The position numbers were made by a program, and so were the translations under genes. A stretch of DNA of 64,000 nucleotides from Chrysoporthe austroafricana (taxonomy: Eukaryota > Ascomycota > Sordariomycetes > Diaporthales > Cryphonectriaceae), in contig JYIP02000007.1 in NCBI GenBank assembly GCA_001051155.2, forward strand, positions 3,846,342 to 3,910,341. Reading direction: 5' to 3'. The notes below the pieces were generated by a model, which was not told where the DNA came from, searched no databases, and saw only the letters and a program-made list of their open reading frames with translations. Each line of letters begins with the position of its first letter. Within the stretch, counting starts at the first letter, position 1. Shown here piece after piece: positions 33,061-46,239 of the stretch.

Positions 33061-33399
33061 TTTGAAAGGCCTTCTAAAGGTTATAATAACCCTATCCGCG
33101 CATATCTTAAGCGATAGGTCGTACTCTATACGTTCTTTATTTGTCAAGAAAGCTTTTATTATCGAAATTTTAGCCAGATTGGCTGCTCTAATATTCCTTT
33201 GCTTATTTTTCGAGCTTGGAAAGCGTCTTTTTCGTCGTAACCGTAAGGCCTTAAGCGCTATAACAATTTCTGGCTCGATAGGGTTCTTATTATCCTTTTC
33301 TTGCGATTTAGCTATATCTTTATTATTTTCTATTCCTTTTTGCTTTCGGTAATACAGCTAAATAATAATTAAGCGGAAAGTTATCGGCTTATTAACTAT

Positions 33400-34200
33400 A
33401 TCGATAGTAATATTATAGCTTTTAATAGCCAGTATTTTATACGGCTTTTGCTATCCTTTTTTCTCTTTCCAAATACGGATTTCGCTTTATAATAGCAGCG
33501 ATATAATATTTTCGGTAATAAGGCTATTTCTCGTATTTAGAGCATTATATATTTATCGTTTTGCTATTAGCTTCCTGAATGCCGCTATCGTTTTTCGAAC
33601 CGTTTTAGTTCGCTTAATTATAAATAGAGAAGGAAGTAAATCGAAATTTACTCGTAAATACATTCCGAAAACGAAAAAGGTCGATACGAAGCCGTTAAGG
33701 CTTGCTATATCGTTTATAGCCTTAATAGCTATTTGAAAAATCGCTTTATCGGTTATTTAATTTGCCAGTTTAGCATAAAGGATTTCAAATGCTCGTTTGA
33801 AAAGCGTATAATAGCATTCGATTTTGCTAACCGACCAATGTATTTCTATAAAGACTTATTTGTATATTATCCCTATTATTCTCGTTTCTTTTCGGAATTT
33901 TGCTAAAGCGAAATTAATACCCGTATTATAAGTAATGTAATTAGGAAGGTTTTAATAAATATTAATTCAGAATATTTTAAAAGCTTCTTAAATATCTTTT
34001 GCCGAGATAAATAGAAAGAAATGCGCTTTTTAGAAAGCTATAAATGCATTAATTATATAGAAGATTAGTTTCTTATTTAAATATAATACGTTTATAAAAA
34101 TCTCGTAATTGAATTCTTTATTATCTTTTAAAGTAAACTTGAATCGTTTCGGTAATAAGCTATTTAGCTAGCAATAATAGCAGAATTTTGTAATAGCTTT
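33400..34200 (-). pseudogene. Integrase (D1)
   Basis: Minus-strand homologue of D3 54219-55060: RFKFTLKDNKEFNYEIF, the NVLYLN first-Asp block, a YHALFKRAFEIL-like Glu block and TLLVFGMYLRVNFD. Precedes RT, as in Ty1/Copia. Catalytic Asp residues are partly Asn and several Trp are stops. Confidence 0.7.
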
Positions 34201-36700
34201 TAAGAATGCCCGGTTAATATCGTTATATTTTGCTTTCTCGAGAAAACAGTATAAGCGCTTAGCTATAAGATATCCGAAATGTTAATAGAAGCATTATAGC
34301 TCTATTTCGCTTAAGAAAACGTTCTTTTCCTTATCCTTATTAAAAAAGAATTACGAATATTTCTATTTGCGTATTATTAGCATATTAATATTGCTTCTTA
34401 TTAGCTTATCCGTTATATTATTGAAATAAATTCCCAAGCAATTTATATCGGCTAAATATAGCAGGAAAGGCGTAAATATTTCGAATATATAAAATATAAT
34501 CGTTCCTATCGGTATTTTAAAATCGATAGAGCCGATTGAAAATACGGTTATTCTTTTTCTGGACTTTATTATAGCTTTTTTAGCTATTAAAGAATTTATC
34601 TGAAAAGATAAGATTTCGTATTGGAAAGCGAAATATTAATCCTTGCTTGCTATTAATACTATTACTATTCCTATATTAAGCAATATGTTTTGAAAACGGT
34701 AACGAGAATAATAATTTTCGATAATAAACTGGTTCGCGAAAATCTTTAAAACTTTGCTAAAAATATTATTGCCCGTTAATTAATAAAGGAAAGCTCGGTT
34801 TATTAAGTACTGAATAATAGCAATACTATTTATGCTATTCTTATTTTCTATTTTATTATAATTCTTATCTTTTTTCGTATCAAGTTCGTTATTCTTATAT
34901 TGTATTAGGAAGATATTAAAATCGGTTATCGGAATGCTTGTAAGCTAGTACTGGATTATATATTATATACAAGCTCGTTTTCGTTTTTCTGGAAGGTATT
35001 TTATTAACTAGCACTTTTCGCAATTGCAAATAAAGCATTTCTTTAATCCTTATCGGACCGGCTATTTTAGATTGCTTTATTGCCCTGAATTGCTTTTTTT
35101 ACGGAAAGTCTTTCGACTTTTTCAGTTATTATTATAGCAGCAATCGAGGTAATAATGCTCGGGGCTATTCTAGAAGAAAGTATTCGGCGCTATTATACGG
35201 CTTAAATATATTTTAATCGATAACCGGAAATTTAATATAGAGCTTTTCGTATGTATTTATTATTTTCCAAAAGGCTATTTCGAGCTCTGGAATATTGCAG
35301 CAAGCCCCGATAACTGCTATTTTCAGAATATTTTCTTTTTAATATACGATACTTAATATTTACTAGCATAAGTAGAACTTATTTAATAATATCTAAAAGA
35401 TTTCGCAAAAGCTTTTATTAAAGTTTTTCTAGCATATTTTAAAGAACGTAATTATTATCTAGTTTGTATAATAATGCTAATAATTCATTTCTATATCGAA
35501 ATAAATTTTAACTTTAAAATATACTATTCTGAAATCGTTATTCTTTTTAATAAAATATAAATAATATTTTTCTGTTTTCCCTATTAGCATTCGAAAGAAT
35601 ATTATATAGAACTGGCTTAATAGGATATTAGTATAATAGCAAATATTAAGGAATAGTATTATCTTATTATTGAGTAAATCGTATAGCTTGCCCGTATATC
35701 TTTTCTTTCAATCGAAAGTTTTCGTAAACTAGTTTATTTTCTAAGCCTTAAAGTACTTATTCGGCATTAATCGAAAGGGCAGCGTTTTATAAAGGTCGTA
35801 TTCCTTTACTCTATTGTCCGACTAGTGCTGCTGCTCGTTCGAAAAAAAAGGGGTTAGCATTATTTCTTTCGTTATTTGCTTTGCGTTCGAGAATATAAGA
35901 AATATAGCTTATTATAATGCTCCTGGGAATAGGCATAGCATTCGCTATACAAGACGGCTTCCAGCGCTCGTTATTATCTTTCCCGTACGAGGCTTAAAGG
36001 CTTGTTATCTCTAATACGTTCGGCATTCCAGTACGAAAGCTATCGCTATTATCTCTTTTTAATCCTATTTAAGGGATTTTTCTTTCCTTGCGAGGTCGGC
36101 TAGCTAAATTCCGATCCGTCCGTTATTTCGTCCTATAAAGATATTTCGTTAGCGTAAGACATTCTTGAAAGAATAGCGGTATGCCGAAAACGCTCTATTA
36201 AATATATCCTTTATTTATGCTTCAAACTTTTCGCAAAAAGCATAGAAGAAAGTATTATCGATAAAGTTTTCAGCAATATAGCATTATATTATTCTGGCCA
36301 GTATTATCGTAAAGTATTTTCCGTCTGAGTTCGCTATAGCTAAGTCCGTTTATTTCTCGGGATTAATTTAATCCTATATCAATTAATAAATCTATATTCT
36401 TTCTATCAGGGTTTCTAGCATACGGATATCTTTATTATCTAGCATTATAGGCTTGTAAATAATATTTCTCGTAAGTAAATAGTATTTGTCGGGTTATTTT
36501 GCGTAAGGGGATACGTATCTGGCTTTAATTCTAGAAATTATAGCCCTATAAGTCAGGGAAGTCCGTTATTAAAGCCGATTTTCTCAATAATCGTTCAGAA
36601 AGTCTGGTTCGGCTAAGGAAGTCTGAAGAAACGCTTGTCGATATATAATACAGAGGCTTTCGTCGAGAGTATATATTTATCGCTTTTCGAGCAACGGTTC
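34200..36700 (-). pseudogene. Gag and protease region (D1)
   Basis: Minus-strand reading gives LTQNNPTNTIYLRE, DIRMLETLIERIQIYQLIQD and FIDNTFFYAFCEKFEAQIKD: charged, helical, gag-like, matching D3 51900-52200. Around 35820-36000 the match to the D2/D3 ORF MPSILEI breaks down although ends align, so the middle of gag differs. No clear zinc knuckle or protease motif could be picked out. Confidence 0.55.
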
Positions 36701-36772
36701 TAGGGACTTTTTTGAAAGTTCTATCTTTTTAACTTAGCTATCTATAATCGCTTATTGGCAATTATTAATCAG

Positions 36773-36983
36773 TATTGGCTAAGCTTTTATATATACGTAT
36801 ATAGGGATTGTAAAGGTTATTATCGTTATATTGCTTGGTATTATTCTATTTATTTGGAAAGAAGGCTGTCGTTCTGTCCGAACGAAAAGGGGCTAAGCGC
36901 TTTAGGCCGATAATGTACGGACCGCTAAGTAGTCCGTGCATTAATAAGCCTTGGTCCCTTTTTACCATTATAGTAATCCCACA
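36773..36983 (-). repeat. 5' LTR of D1 (211 bp)
   Basis: Plus-strand ends TATTGGCTAAGC and TAGTAATCCCACA. Differences from the partner at 31261 are transitions, as expected after RIP. Followed by GTAAT. Confidence 0.9.
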
Positions 36984-36988
36984 GTAAT

Positions 36989-37420
36989 TTTATAATAAAG
37001 TTTATAATAATAGTATAAAATAGGATTAATAAAGATAATATAAGCTATATTTCCTTTAAGAGTTATTATAAATTATTTTTATTCTTATTATAAGCTCGAT
37101 ATATCGATATATAATTGCGTATTTTAGCATAGCAGTATTTAATAACAAATCGATTTATCAAATCGTATTATACGCGGTTTATGCCGAAATAGTATTTTCT
37201 ATTATAAGCTTTTTTAATAAAATCCAATGCTACTTTATTCGGGATATATAATTGTTATTTCCCGTAATAATTTTTGAGAAATAGTAAGCTATTATAATCT
37301 AATATAAAAGGTAATCGAGCAATTTTGTTTGAGTCTTTCAGTTATTCGATTATTTTGGATTATAAAGAGTATTTTTCGTATCCTTTTTAATGCGCCCTTT
37401 TATTTCGCTATTTATAAATA
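36989..37420 (-). pseudogene. Integrase N-terminal part (C2)
   Basis: Homologous to C1 13990-14320: DLQ-like IYPE*SSIGFH region, HDL..RFVIKYCYAKI block and the ITGLP approach to the core, interrupted at GTAAT by D1. Stops are TAA/TAG. Confidence 0.72.
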
Positions 37421-37429
37421 TTTTATTAA

Positions 37430-39170
37430 AAACTTAAATAAGTTTGTCTTCTTATATTTTATTTAGAATGCTTTCATTATTGATAGGTTTTTAAGTAAAT
37501 AGTAATCTTGATATAGCATTTGCGAAAACATTCGACTTTCTTAATATATAGTATATTTTCAAGTCGAATTGGTTTAAGTATTCCGAAATGAGAATTAATT
37601 GCATATTTGCTTTAGTTTTATTTACTGTATTTATAAATAATAAATAAATAATACCAATTGTTATTACGTAATTAATAAAAATATAAATTAGCTTAATTCG
37701 GTTCGATTTTATTATCGTTTGCAATTTTTATATTAATTATACTAAATAAGCTATTTTTAACTCTATAAGCCAGTACTTTCGTTTTATTTTATTAATTATT
37801 TTGCTTAAATAAAGGATTAGTTATACGGTTATTCTTGCTATTAGCGATATTCCGTTCTATATATAGTCGTTTGCTAATTGGAAAATAATGCTTGAAAACT
37901 CTATTTCTTTAAATATATCCAGCTGGATAAAAAGAGGCTTATTTGAAATATAGTAAAATAAAGCATTTTTAGTTTCTAAAGGTATTTTGAGATTATAAAA
38001 ACTATTAATTTCGTTTGATATTAAATCGAAAATAGCTTATATAGTATAATTTCGCCGTTTTATATTTAAAAATAAATAATTCGATTAGCAAGCCTTGCTT
38101 AATATTTTGATTTTCTTTCTCTGAAATAAGTTAACTCTATAATTATATTTAGGAATTAAATAGTATAAATATCCTATAAATCCAATAAACCTTTCCAATT
38201 ACTAAAATATTTTAAGGAATTCTAAATTGCGAATAGCTTATATCCGGTATTCCGTATTAGAAATTCCGAATCCGTTTATTTTGAATCTTAAGATTTAAAC
38301 TGAAAGATATCCAAGAAACGATTTGAGTTTAGCTAGTAAAATATTTTTGCGTAAAAATAGCGAGAAAATAGTTTGTAAATATCGCAAATAATTTTATTCT
38401 ATAATTGAATAAATAACGATATCGTTTATAAAAGCGGAAGCAAACTTATAATATAATTATAAGAATTAATTTATAAAATGCTAGATATAGAATAGTAAAT
38501 TTCGAAATCTTATAAATAAAACTTTTATTCTTTCTTAATCGCAATAATTAATAATAATAAATTAGTTTTTATAATCTGGATATATTAAAAATTAATAGAA
38601 AAATTGCTATATATTTATTACTATAATATATATTTTTCTTTTTAGCTACTTAATAATTTCTTGCTATAATAGCAAAAGCTAAGTATTAAAGATTAAAACT
38701 TTATTTAAAGCGTATAAATTAATTATTATATATTTTTTTTTTAACTATTTATATTCTTCTAAATTATAAAAATTAATAAACCGAATAGTATTGCATTTAT
38801 AACCTATTTAGTTCGATTTTGCTAATATAATTTATCCAAAATTTCGTTAATTACCTTTTAATTTTCCTTATTTAAATAATATAGCTTTTATCCTATTTTC
38901 TGATTCTATTATCTTTCAACTAAATCGACTTTTATTTATTAATCGATTAATATATTAATAGGATTTGTATTTTTGAAAATTCTAGCGTATGCTCGTATTA
39001 ATTCTTTAATTTTATAGAGAAATTCTAATAAACGCTTGCAAATGTATATACCGAAATTAATTTCCGATTTTTTAATAGCTTTATTCTTTCGAATTCTCAG
39101 TTTATTACTGTTTACGAAATAATCTCTCATTTCGGGAATCTTTATATTCGGAAATCGGTACTTTTCTAGC
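37430..39170 (-). pseudogene. Reverse transcriptase and RNase H (C2)
   Basis: Minus-strand homologue of C1 12160-13840. Open blocks remain at 38939-39130 (RDYFVNSNKLRIRKNKAIKK) and 37491-37724 (LIYIFINYVITIGIIYLLF, DLKIYYILRKSNVFANAISR). The latter is the RNase H end, with YYI.GKSNVLADALSR as the usual form. RT motifs YRNQERIKVL and FINDIVIYS-like are visible at about 38410-38560. Confidence 0.8.
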
Positions 39171-39479
39171 TATTTTCTAGTAATTTCTGCAATTTGTTAG
39201 AAAATATGCTCAATAAATAATAATTAATCTGAATTTAGCTTTCTTGAAAGCTATAACCTATCTTTAATTCGTTAAAAGAAGTATTATCGCGCGATATAAT
39301 AATAATTATCGTAATTCGCTAGCAAGGTTATATAATTTGTCTGGAATAATTCGACCGTTTTTAGAAATTAGTTTTTCTAAATCTTTAAAAGGGTTACTAT
39401 TTAATTCGTTATTAGAACTTCTTTAATTTAATAGCTTATTAAGCAATTTATTTACTCTTTCTATTTCGGTTTGAATAAA

Positions 39480-40000
39480 AAAGTTATATTTTTAAAATTC
39501 GCTTAATATTAATAAGAACTAGCTTATAAGATCTAAATAGCATTACCGTAATAGTTGCGGCCTTTATTTGCTAGGATTATACTGGCATTTGAGCAAATAC
39601 TTTCACTTTTGCCGTAATATTATTAAAATAACCAAATCGTATAAACGATTCCAAATTTAAAATATCCAGTTCGTAAGGAATATTATATTCCTATCTTAAT
39701 AGAATACTTGCTTTTAATCGATTTAATACTTAAGCTTTTATTCGAATACGAAATATAATTAAGTAATTATACTTATTGCTCTGGAAATACAAATCGAATT
39801 CAGCTTAGCCTTTTATTAATAATTGGCTTATGCTTTTAAGCTTAGCTTTTACGTTCCAATTTACTTTTGCTTTAAGGAATTATATTAGCAATTTTTCGGT
39901 AATAGCATAACGATTAGCGCTTATATCGATACAAACCTCTATATCCGGCTTATTCGAATATGCTTTGGCTGCAGCTCTTATATACGTATAGCTGCTGCTA
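39480..40000 (-). pseudogene. Aspartic protease (C2)
   Basis: VCIDISANRYAITEKLL at about 39890-39940 parallels C1 VYIDISAS, with the catalytic Asp present and the following Thr-Gly changed. ILLRQEYNIPYELDILNLE and FGYFNNITAKVKVFAQ follow. Confidence 0.65.
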
Positions 40001-40029
40001 TAATAAAGCTTAATTATAAATATAGGAAT

Positions 40030-42860
40030 ATTATATTTTAAGATTTTTCCTTTCTATATATTAATTTTAAGAAAATTCTATAATTAACTGGATAATTATA
40101 TAGAGTATTTAATATAGAATATGCTTTTATCTATCGATAATTTTACTTTTTTAGCTCGAAAAATTTAAATATTATTTTCGATTATTACGTTTTCTTTATT
40201 AGCTTATTCTTTCAATTCGTCTTTTTACCTTTATAGGTTTTCGTTATTTTCGGTCTTTTTATTTTATTTATCGCTATCCGCTATAAATAGATTATCGTTT
40301 ATAGGAAAATAATTTTTTCAACCTAGCTTATTTTCTTTATTTAAATTATATTGCAATTTTCCGTTATCGATATTGAAATTTGCTAGGGTTAATTGGACAA
40401 AATATCTTTTAATATCTTTTCGTACGAATTGATAATAAAAGCGCTATTGGACATTTCGGTTTTTTGAAATTAAACTTCTGCTATTATCTATAATATTAGT
40501 TAATATTTTCCTAGCTATACTAGAAATATTTTGTTATCTGGCTATTCGCTTTCGTAATTAATTCTGAGCGTTTATTAGCTTTTGTTATTATTTTAGTAAG
40601 AGCTTTCGGAATTTATATTCCGGGATATATCTAGTGCTTTTAAATAAATTTGGCTAGTTAAATATCTTTATCGGGCGGGATAAATATTCAGGTCTTTAAA
40701 GCCTGAATTTTCTAGGGCATTTTGAGAATATATTGGCTAGGAAATGAATATTAATATTAAGAAAATTGGCAGCCGATTACGTAATTTTCCGTACCGGTTA
40801 TACGGGTTTACGAAATAGTTTTATTATACGGTTTAATTCGAAAATATGCTATATCTCTTATTTCGCTTTAAAATGTTTTTTCAAATCTTTCGCATTTTTA
40901 TTTCGATTAAATTTATCGAAATATTTAGTTATTAATTCTTTATTAATCCAATCCCAGATATTTCTGGCTAAATATAAGTTTGAGTATTCGGCTAGCTTAA
41001 TAAATCGATAGATATAATAAGTAAATTCTAAAATATTGCGGTTATTTCGTACGTTTTTTCTAGAATATTATTAAGCATTTAGCAAATCTTTTGCAATTTT
41101 CCGCAATATAAAAAAATCTTTTCTTAATTACTTTTTTTACTAGCTTTAATTATATTTATATAAAATAAAATCTTTACGCTTTTAGAAAGATAATATAAAA
41201 TAGAATCAAATATATATTATTTTAATTAAATAAGCGAATAAATAGAAATTAAAATATTTAGCGCATTTTATATTTCTAGCTATATATATCTTATATTAAT
41301 CTATAAAGGCTTAAAAGTCTTTCTAAATAGTAATTTTGCTATTTATAATAAATATAATTATTAAATTAATATAATTATTCCAGTTTTTATAAAGTCGGAA
41401 TCGCTTTATAATTATATTTTTAAATTCCTTATTAATACTAACGGGCAATGCTATAAATTTAAATAAATTAAATCGATATATTCGGGGATTTTTGGGTTAC
41501 TTATAGCCGAATAATAAGTTTCGAAAATTATTGCTTTTATTATTATTGGAATCCGATAAATCCGGTAATCTATTTAGTTTATTAATTAGTTCTTTTTAGA
41601 AATTAAGGTTAATTTCAATATTTAATTCGGAATCCGAAAATAATCTTTAATATAATTAACTTTCTATTTCTAATATAAATATTTACCGGATATATTCCTT
41701 AATATTAGGAAATGCCGGTTTAATAAAACGATATCCGTTATTAGCATAATATTTCGCGGCTGAAACGGGAAAGGGTTTTTTTAATAAGTTCCGATTGAAA
41801 TATTTATATATTGAAAACTTATTGCAATTGGAATATTTTCTTGAATTTAATGCATGCTGCTTTTTCCGAAATAAAGCTATTTTAGTAAATTGCTTTTATT
41901 TCAAGTCGTTACAGAAATTGGTTTAATAAGCTAATAATTAAAAGGGAAAGGGTTAAGTATTTCTAAAAGACGGTAATGCGATTATTCGATTTTTTTTTAT
42001 TTAATCTTTTTTCTTTATAATCTTTTTCTTTAAAGAATTACGGATAATCCGATAAACCCGATTAAAGCATTAGCATACTTTCTATTATAAAGTTTATAAA
42101 ATTAGCTAGAATAGCTATAATAGAATTTTATTTGGAAGCATTCCGATTTTGGATTTCTATTAAAAGAGAAGAAATGCGCTTATTTTTTAAAACTAATTAT
42201 TTTCTTTTGCCTTTATTTATTTTTTTTATTATAGCTAAAGAATTTCCGGATTTATCGGTAAATTTAAAATTTAAATTTTCGGTCGAATATTATAATAAAT
42301 AAATATATTTAATTCCGCTATTAATATTAATATATTCAAATATATAATGCTTTCGATTTTTAATAAATTATTGCTAAGTTAATTTTTTTAATAGATTTTC
42401 CGGATTATTAAATCGAAAAGTATTTTCGCTTTCGTTTATTTCTATAAGCATTTATTATTGCTTTTCTTTTATTATCGCTTTAGCAAGCTATCGAAATTTG
42501 CAATATTTGGAAAAATCTTTTCAAAATATATTATTCTTTCCTATTTACTAAAATAAATTCTTATCGAAATTCGATTTTCTTCCCTTTTAAGTTTACTGCT
42601 TAAACAATAAAAGTTATTTTTGCTTAACTATTTATACTTTTGCTTTTTGCAAAAATGTATCCTTAAAGTTTTGCTTTGCTTTTTCGTATCGATTGGCTAA
42701 AAGTTTCCAATTGATAAAAGCATATGCGATTTCGAGAAAAATCTTGATATTCGATATAACTCAATCTTTCTTCTCAAAATCATTTAAAGCTTGTATAAAC
42801 TTGTATACCTAAACGGAATGCTTAATTTCGATATAATTAATAAGCCGCAATAATAAAACA
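40030..42860 (-). pseudogene. Gag (C2)
   Basis: Collinear with C1 gag at 8480-11280 in reverse orientation. Blocks such as NLYLARNIWDWINKELI, DGKYDKETENSKN and ENVIIENNI are readable on the minus strand. The plus-strand ORF at 40766-41011 is an antisense shadow of the capsid region. More heavily mutated than C1. Confidence 0.68.
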
Positions 42861-42889
42861 TTATTGCCGGTAATTATTACAATAAATTA

Positions 42890-43085
42890 GCAATAAATTA
42901 TCGATAAATAATTGTAATATCTCTTATAAAAACGCTATTTTTATAAAAGCCGATATCTTATAAAACCGATACTCTTATAAGAGCCGATACTTTATAGAGC
43001 CGATACTTTTATAAAAGCTGTTATTTTATAAGACCGATATTCTTATAAGAACCGTTGCTTTATAAAGCCGATAATCGAAACCCGA
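42890..43085 (-). repeat. Minisatellite in C2 leader
   Basis: Units of 16-18 bp such as CTTATAAGAGCCGATAC and TTTATAGAGCCGATAC repeat about eight or nine times between gag and 5' LTR, matching the array at 8237-8383 in C1 in reverse orientation. Confidence 0.68.
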
Positions 43086-43121
43086 TTACGTAATAAAAGC
43101 GTGCAAAGTATAGCTATTAAT

Positions 43122-43328
43122 TAATAGTAAACGTATTGAAATATATTATAAAGCATATTTTTCTTAAAAAAGTAAATTATGCTAAGAGCATATTAAAGCA
43201 TTATATAAGCTTCCCGGTAAGGGTATAGCATTTACTTAATAAATTTATTGCATATTTATTAAGGGATTTACTATAAATTTACTTAGCGAATTTATTATAA
43301 ATTATTACGTTTATAAGTTTTGCTATTA
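43122..43328 (-). repeat. 5' LTR of C2 (207 bp)
   Basis: Plus-strand ends TAATAGTAAACG and GTTTTGCTATTA. Followed by AAAAT (43329-43333), the right TSD, after which B2 pol resumes with CAAACGACTAGC, as at B1 5103 onward. Confidence 0.92.
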
Positions 43329-43333
43329 AAAAT

Positions 43334-44075
43334 CAAACGACTAGCAATTAATAGGAAATCGATTTAGCGCAAAGCATTATAAAATTATATAAATTAGAGA
43401 ATTATAAAGAAATATAGTTTCTAAAACGATATTTATAAAAGAATTATAAGCAGAAATTCGGGCTAATAAATAATAAATACCCGAAATTATTAAAAATTAA
43501 GCCCCGAAAATAATAATAAGAAATAAGCAAAGCAAAATACGCTTAATAATACTTTTTGTTCTTTCAAATTTTAGAAAACGAAAAAAGACTATTATTAAAA
43601 CTCAAAAATATATTAAAAGAATACTATAAATTTAAGAAACTATAGCAAAAGAAATTCGATATCGATTTATTAGAATATAGCCTTTTTAATTATAAGATTT
43701 TATTAAAAGAAAAAATAAAAACCCTAAAATTATTTTATTTATAAGCTCGATTAAGCAAAGCTTAAAGCATTTAAAGAATATATTAATAAGAATTTAAAAA
43801 AAGGCTATATACGGAAATTATAATTATTCGCAAAATACTCGATTCTATTAATATTTAAAAAAAATAACAAATTACGACTTTATATAAATTATTAATAACT
43901 TAACGATATTACGATCAAAAATCGCTATCCTTTACTTTTAATAGGAAAAATGCAAAATCGACTAATTAAAGCAAATTGGTTTATTATATTCGATTTCAAT
44001 AAAGGATATTATTATATTTAAATTAAAGAAAACAATATTTGGAAAATAGCTTTCAAAACCCGTTACAAATATTTT
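43334..44075 (+). pseudogene. Reverse transcriptase, N-terminal part (B2)
   Basis: Resumes B2 after C2 and aligns with B1 5105-5835: FFKFQKTKKDYYQN-type lead-in, EYINKNLKKGYIRKL, LNDITIKNRYPLLL, FIIFDFNKGYYYI and FKTRYKYF. It ends in ATTTT (44071-44075) where D2 begins. The next B2 bases are found in inverted orientation at 51413 and below. Confidence 0.82.
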
Positions 44076-44285
44076 TGTTGGCTGGGCCTTATACGTACGT
44101 ACGTAGGGATCGTAAAAGTTATTATCGTTATATTGCTTAGTATTATATATTTATTTAGAAAAAAGGCTGTCGTTTTATCCGAACGAAAAAAGGCTGGCTG
44201 CGCTAAGCTTTTAATGCACGGACTATTTAGCGGTCCGTATATTAATAGGCTTTAAGCTTTTTTCTACTATTATAATAATCCTATA
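44076..44285 (-). repeat. LTR of D2, left (210 bp)
   Basis: Starts TGTTGGCTGGGCC and ends AATAATCCTATA. Shares TTATTATCGTTATA and TTTATTTAGAAAA variants with the D3 left LTR (51414-51623, reverse complement), its inferred original partner. Confidence 0.9.
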
Positions 44286-44399
44286 CTGGCAGTCTTTTCT
44301 TTCTGCAATGGCTTCCTTTTCAAGCCTTTTTTCGAAGCCTTTCCAGGCCCTTTAAAGCCTTTTTACGTATCTTTTTATACGGATCTTTAGCTCGTTATT

Positions 44400-45900
44400 A
44401 TCAATAAAGCGTTTTAGAACTCTATTAAGCATTGCTTTTATTAGAGCGTTTGCCGGATTATCCTCGCTATTAATTTATTATATTTCTGCTATTTTACGGC
44501 ATTTATACGATTAATAAAGGGCTATAATATCGACTATTAAGCGTTTTTCTTTTATTATACTTAGCTTAATAAAGCATTCGTATAGCGAATACGAATCCGT
44601 ATAAATAATTAAAAGGATTGCTAATAATGAAAGCTATATTGCTATTATCTTTAGAATTATAGCTAAAGCTATATTTATATCAATACCGTTTATTATTTCG
44701 TATATTTTAGAAGCGAGGATATTTCGAATAACTTGCTTGCATTTTATCGAATTCTAATAAATCAAATTGCTATAAATAGTAAATATTATATCCGTAATTT
44801 TTTCGTTAATAAAGGTTATAATAAAACTTAGCTAAAAGCTTAAGTTTTAATTATTCGTAAAAGATTCGTTCGCGAAAACTATCAGTTTTACTATCGCAAT
44901 ATTGATAGGAATATATCGTAATCCGCGCTATATATTATCGATTTGTTATGCTAAGTGCTTATTAAGTTTCGTATAATTATTTTCGTTAAGTAATCGTGCT
45001 TAAGTAGCTATTTAAAGGTCAAAAAAAGCCTTTAATTAGCATATCGAAGCTATATAAGCCCTTTTAGTATATTATTCGAAATATTGCTAAGCGCGGTCCG
45101 GTATTTTGATATCGATTTCGTAAATCTTTGCTGCTTGTCTTTTTTGCTTTATTTATAAGCCGTTTTCGTTAAAGGTTAATTTAATTCCGTTAAAATCGAT
45201 AGGAATGCTTTTCATTAGCTTCGTTTTCGGCTTTATACGCAATTATACCTTTTCAAACTTCTTTTCTTCTTTTAACGAGAATTCTAAAGTTGTTAATATT
45301 AGCATATTATTTATTTATATGCCTATTAGCGCAAACGGATCGTTTTCTATTATAAGGAAATACGGATCGTATATCGAAAAAGTTATTTTAAGCTTTATTC
45401 TATAATATACTTAATATATTGTAAATTAGTAAATACTTATTTTAGCAATATTATATAAGGGCTTAACGATTCGTATAATTATTCTTTTCGGGTATTTCTT
45501 TTCCAGTTTTCTTAAAAACGAAATTAAAATAATCTTAAAAAGGTTTGTTTGCAATTAAGGGTATACTTAAATAATATCTTTAATTCTATCCATATTATGC
45601 CTTTAGCTATTAATGCCGGTATAATAGCTAATATTAAGCGCTAGCTTATATATTAAATCGTAAGCGATTGGATAAAGATAGCATTTTTGCTATTATCGTT
45701 ATAGCTTTAAATAATAAAGTAAGACTTCTCGTATAGCTTATTCGTTTTCCTTTTGATTTCCCGTATTATTTTCAATTTGAAAAAGCGTTTATAGCCGTAC
45801 TTGCCCTTATCGTACTTTTCGAAATTGAAAATATCGTATCCGATAAGATTATTAATTTCTTTTTAATTTAATTTCTCGAAAGGCTTTCTAGAGGTTATAA
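44400..45900 (-). pseudogene. Reverse transcriptase and RNase H (D2)
   Basis: Minus-strand homologue of D3 55340-56830, in the same order and spacing. Blocks equivalent to KSRLVIQSYSD, ISMQIDN and IDIAIAKL.IFA.KSF are present with TAA/TAG at Gln/Trp codons. Plus-strand ORFs at 45205, 45921 and 46250 are shadows. Confidence 0.72.
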
Positions 45901-46239
45901 TAACTTTATCCGTACGTAATTTGAGCAATAAGTCGTATTCTATACGCTCTTTATTCGTTAAGAAAGTTCTTATTATCGAAATTTTAGCTAAATTAGCTAT
46001 TCTGATATTCCCTTATTTATTTTTTAAGCCTGGAAAGCGTTTTCTTTATTATAGCCGTAAAGCTTCGAGCGCTATAACGATTTTTAGCTTAATAGGGTTT
46101 TCGTTATTCTTATCTTATAATTTAGCCGTATTTTCATTATTCTCTATTTTTTTTGCTTTCGGTAATATAATTAAATAATAATTAAATAGAAAGTTATCGG
46201 CTCGTTAATTATATTAATAGTAATATTATAGCTTTCGAT

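Larger units (their letters stand above)
31261..36983 (-). mobile_element. Cop-D copy D1, Ty1/Copia element
   Basis: Two 211-bp LTRs (31261-31471 and 36773-36983) with GTAAT duplicated at 31256-31260 and 36984-36988. It disrupts the C2 integrase, which reads on across the join. Minus-strand order is gag, integrase, RT, RNase H, the Ty1/Copia order. Aligns with D2 and D3, but its gag region diverges and its LTR is 1 bp longer, suggesting a separate subfamily. Confidence 0.9.
26967..43328 (-). mobile_element. Gyp-C copy C2, Ty3/Gypsy chromovirus containing D1
   Basis: LTRs at 26967-27174 (3', about 208 bp) and 43122-43328 (5', 207 bp) face the minus strand, with AAAAT duplicated at 26962-26966 and 43329-43333. 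B2 sequence is continuous when C2 is removed (compare B1 5077-5130). D1 interrupts its integrase. Without D1 it is about 10.6 kb and collinear with C1, including leader repeats and ORF-X. It is far more A+T-rich and stop-ridden than C1. Confidence 0.92.

Noticed and set aside
32351..33352. Plus-strand ORFs of 79 and 96 codons with membrane-protein-like composition
   Set aside because: Antisense shadows of Copia RT; the hydrophobic look comes from reverse-complemented A-rich codons.
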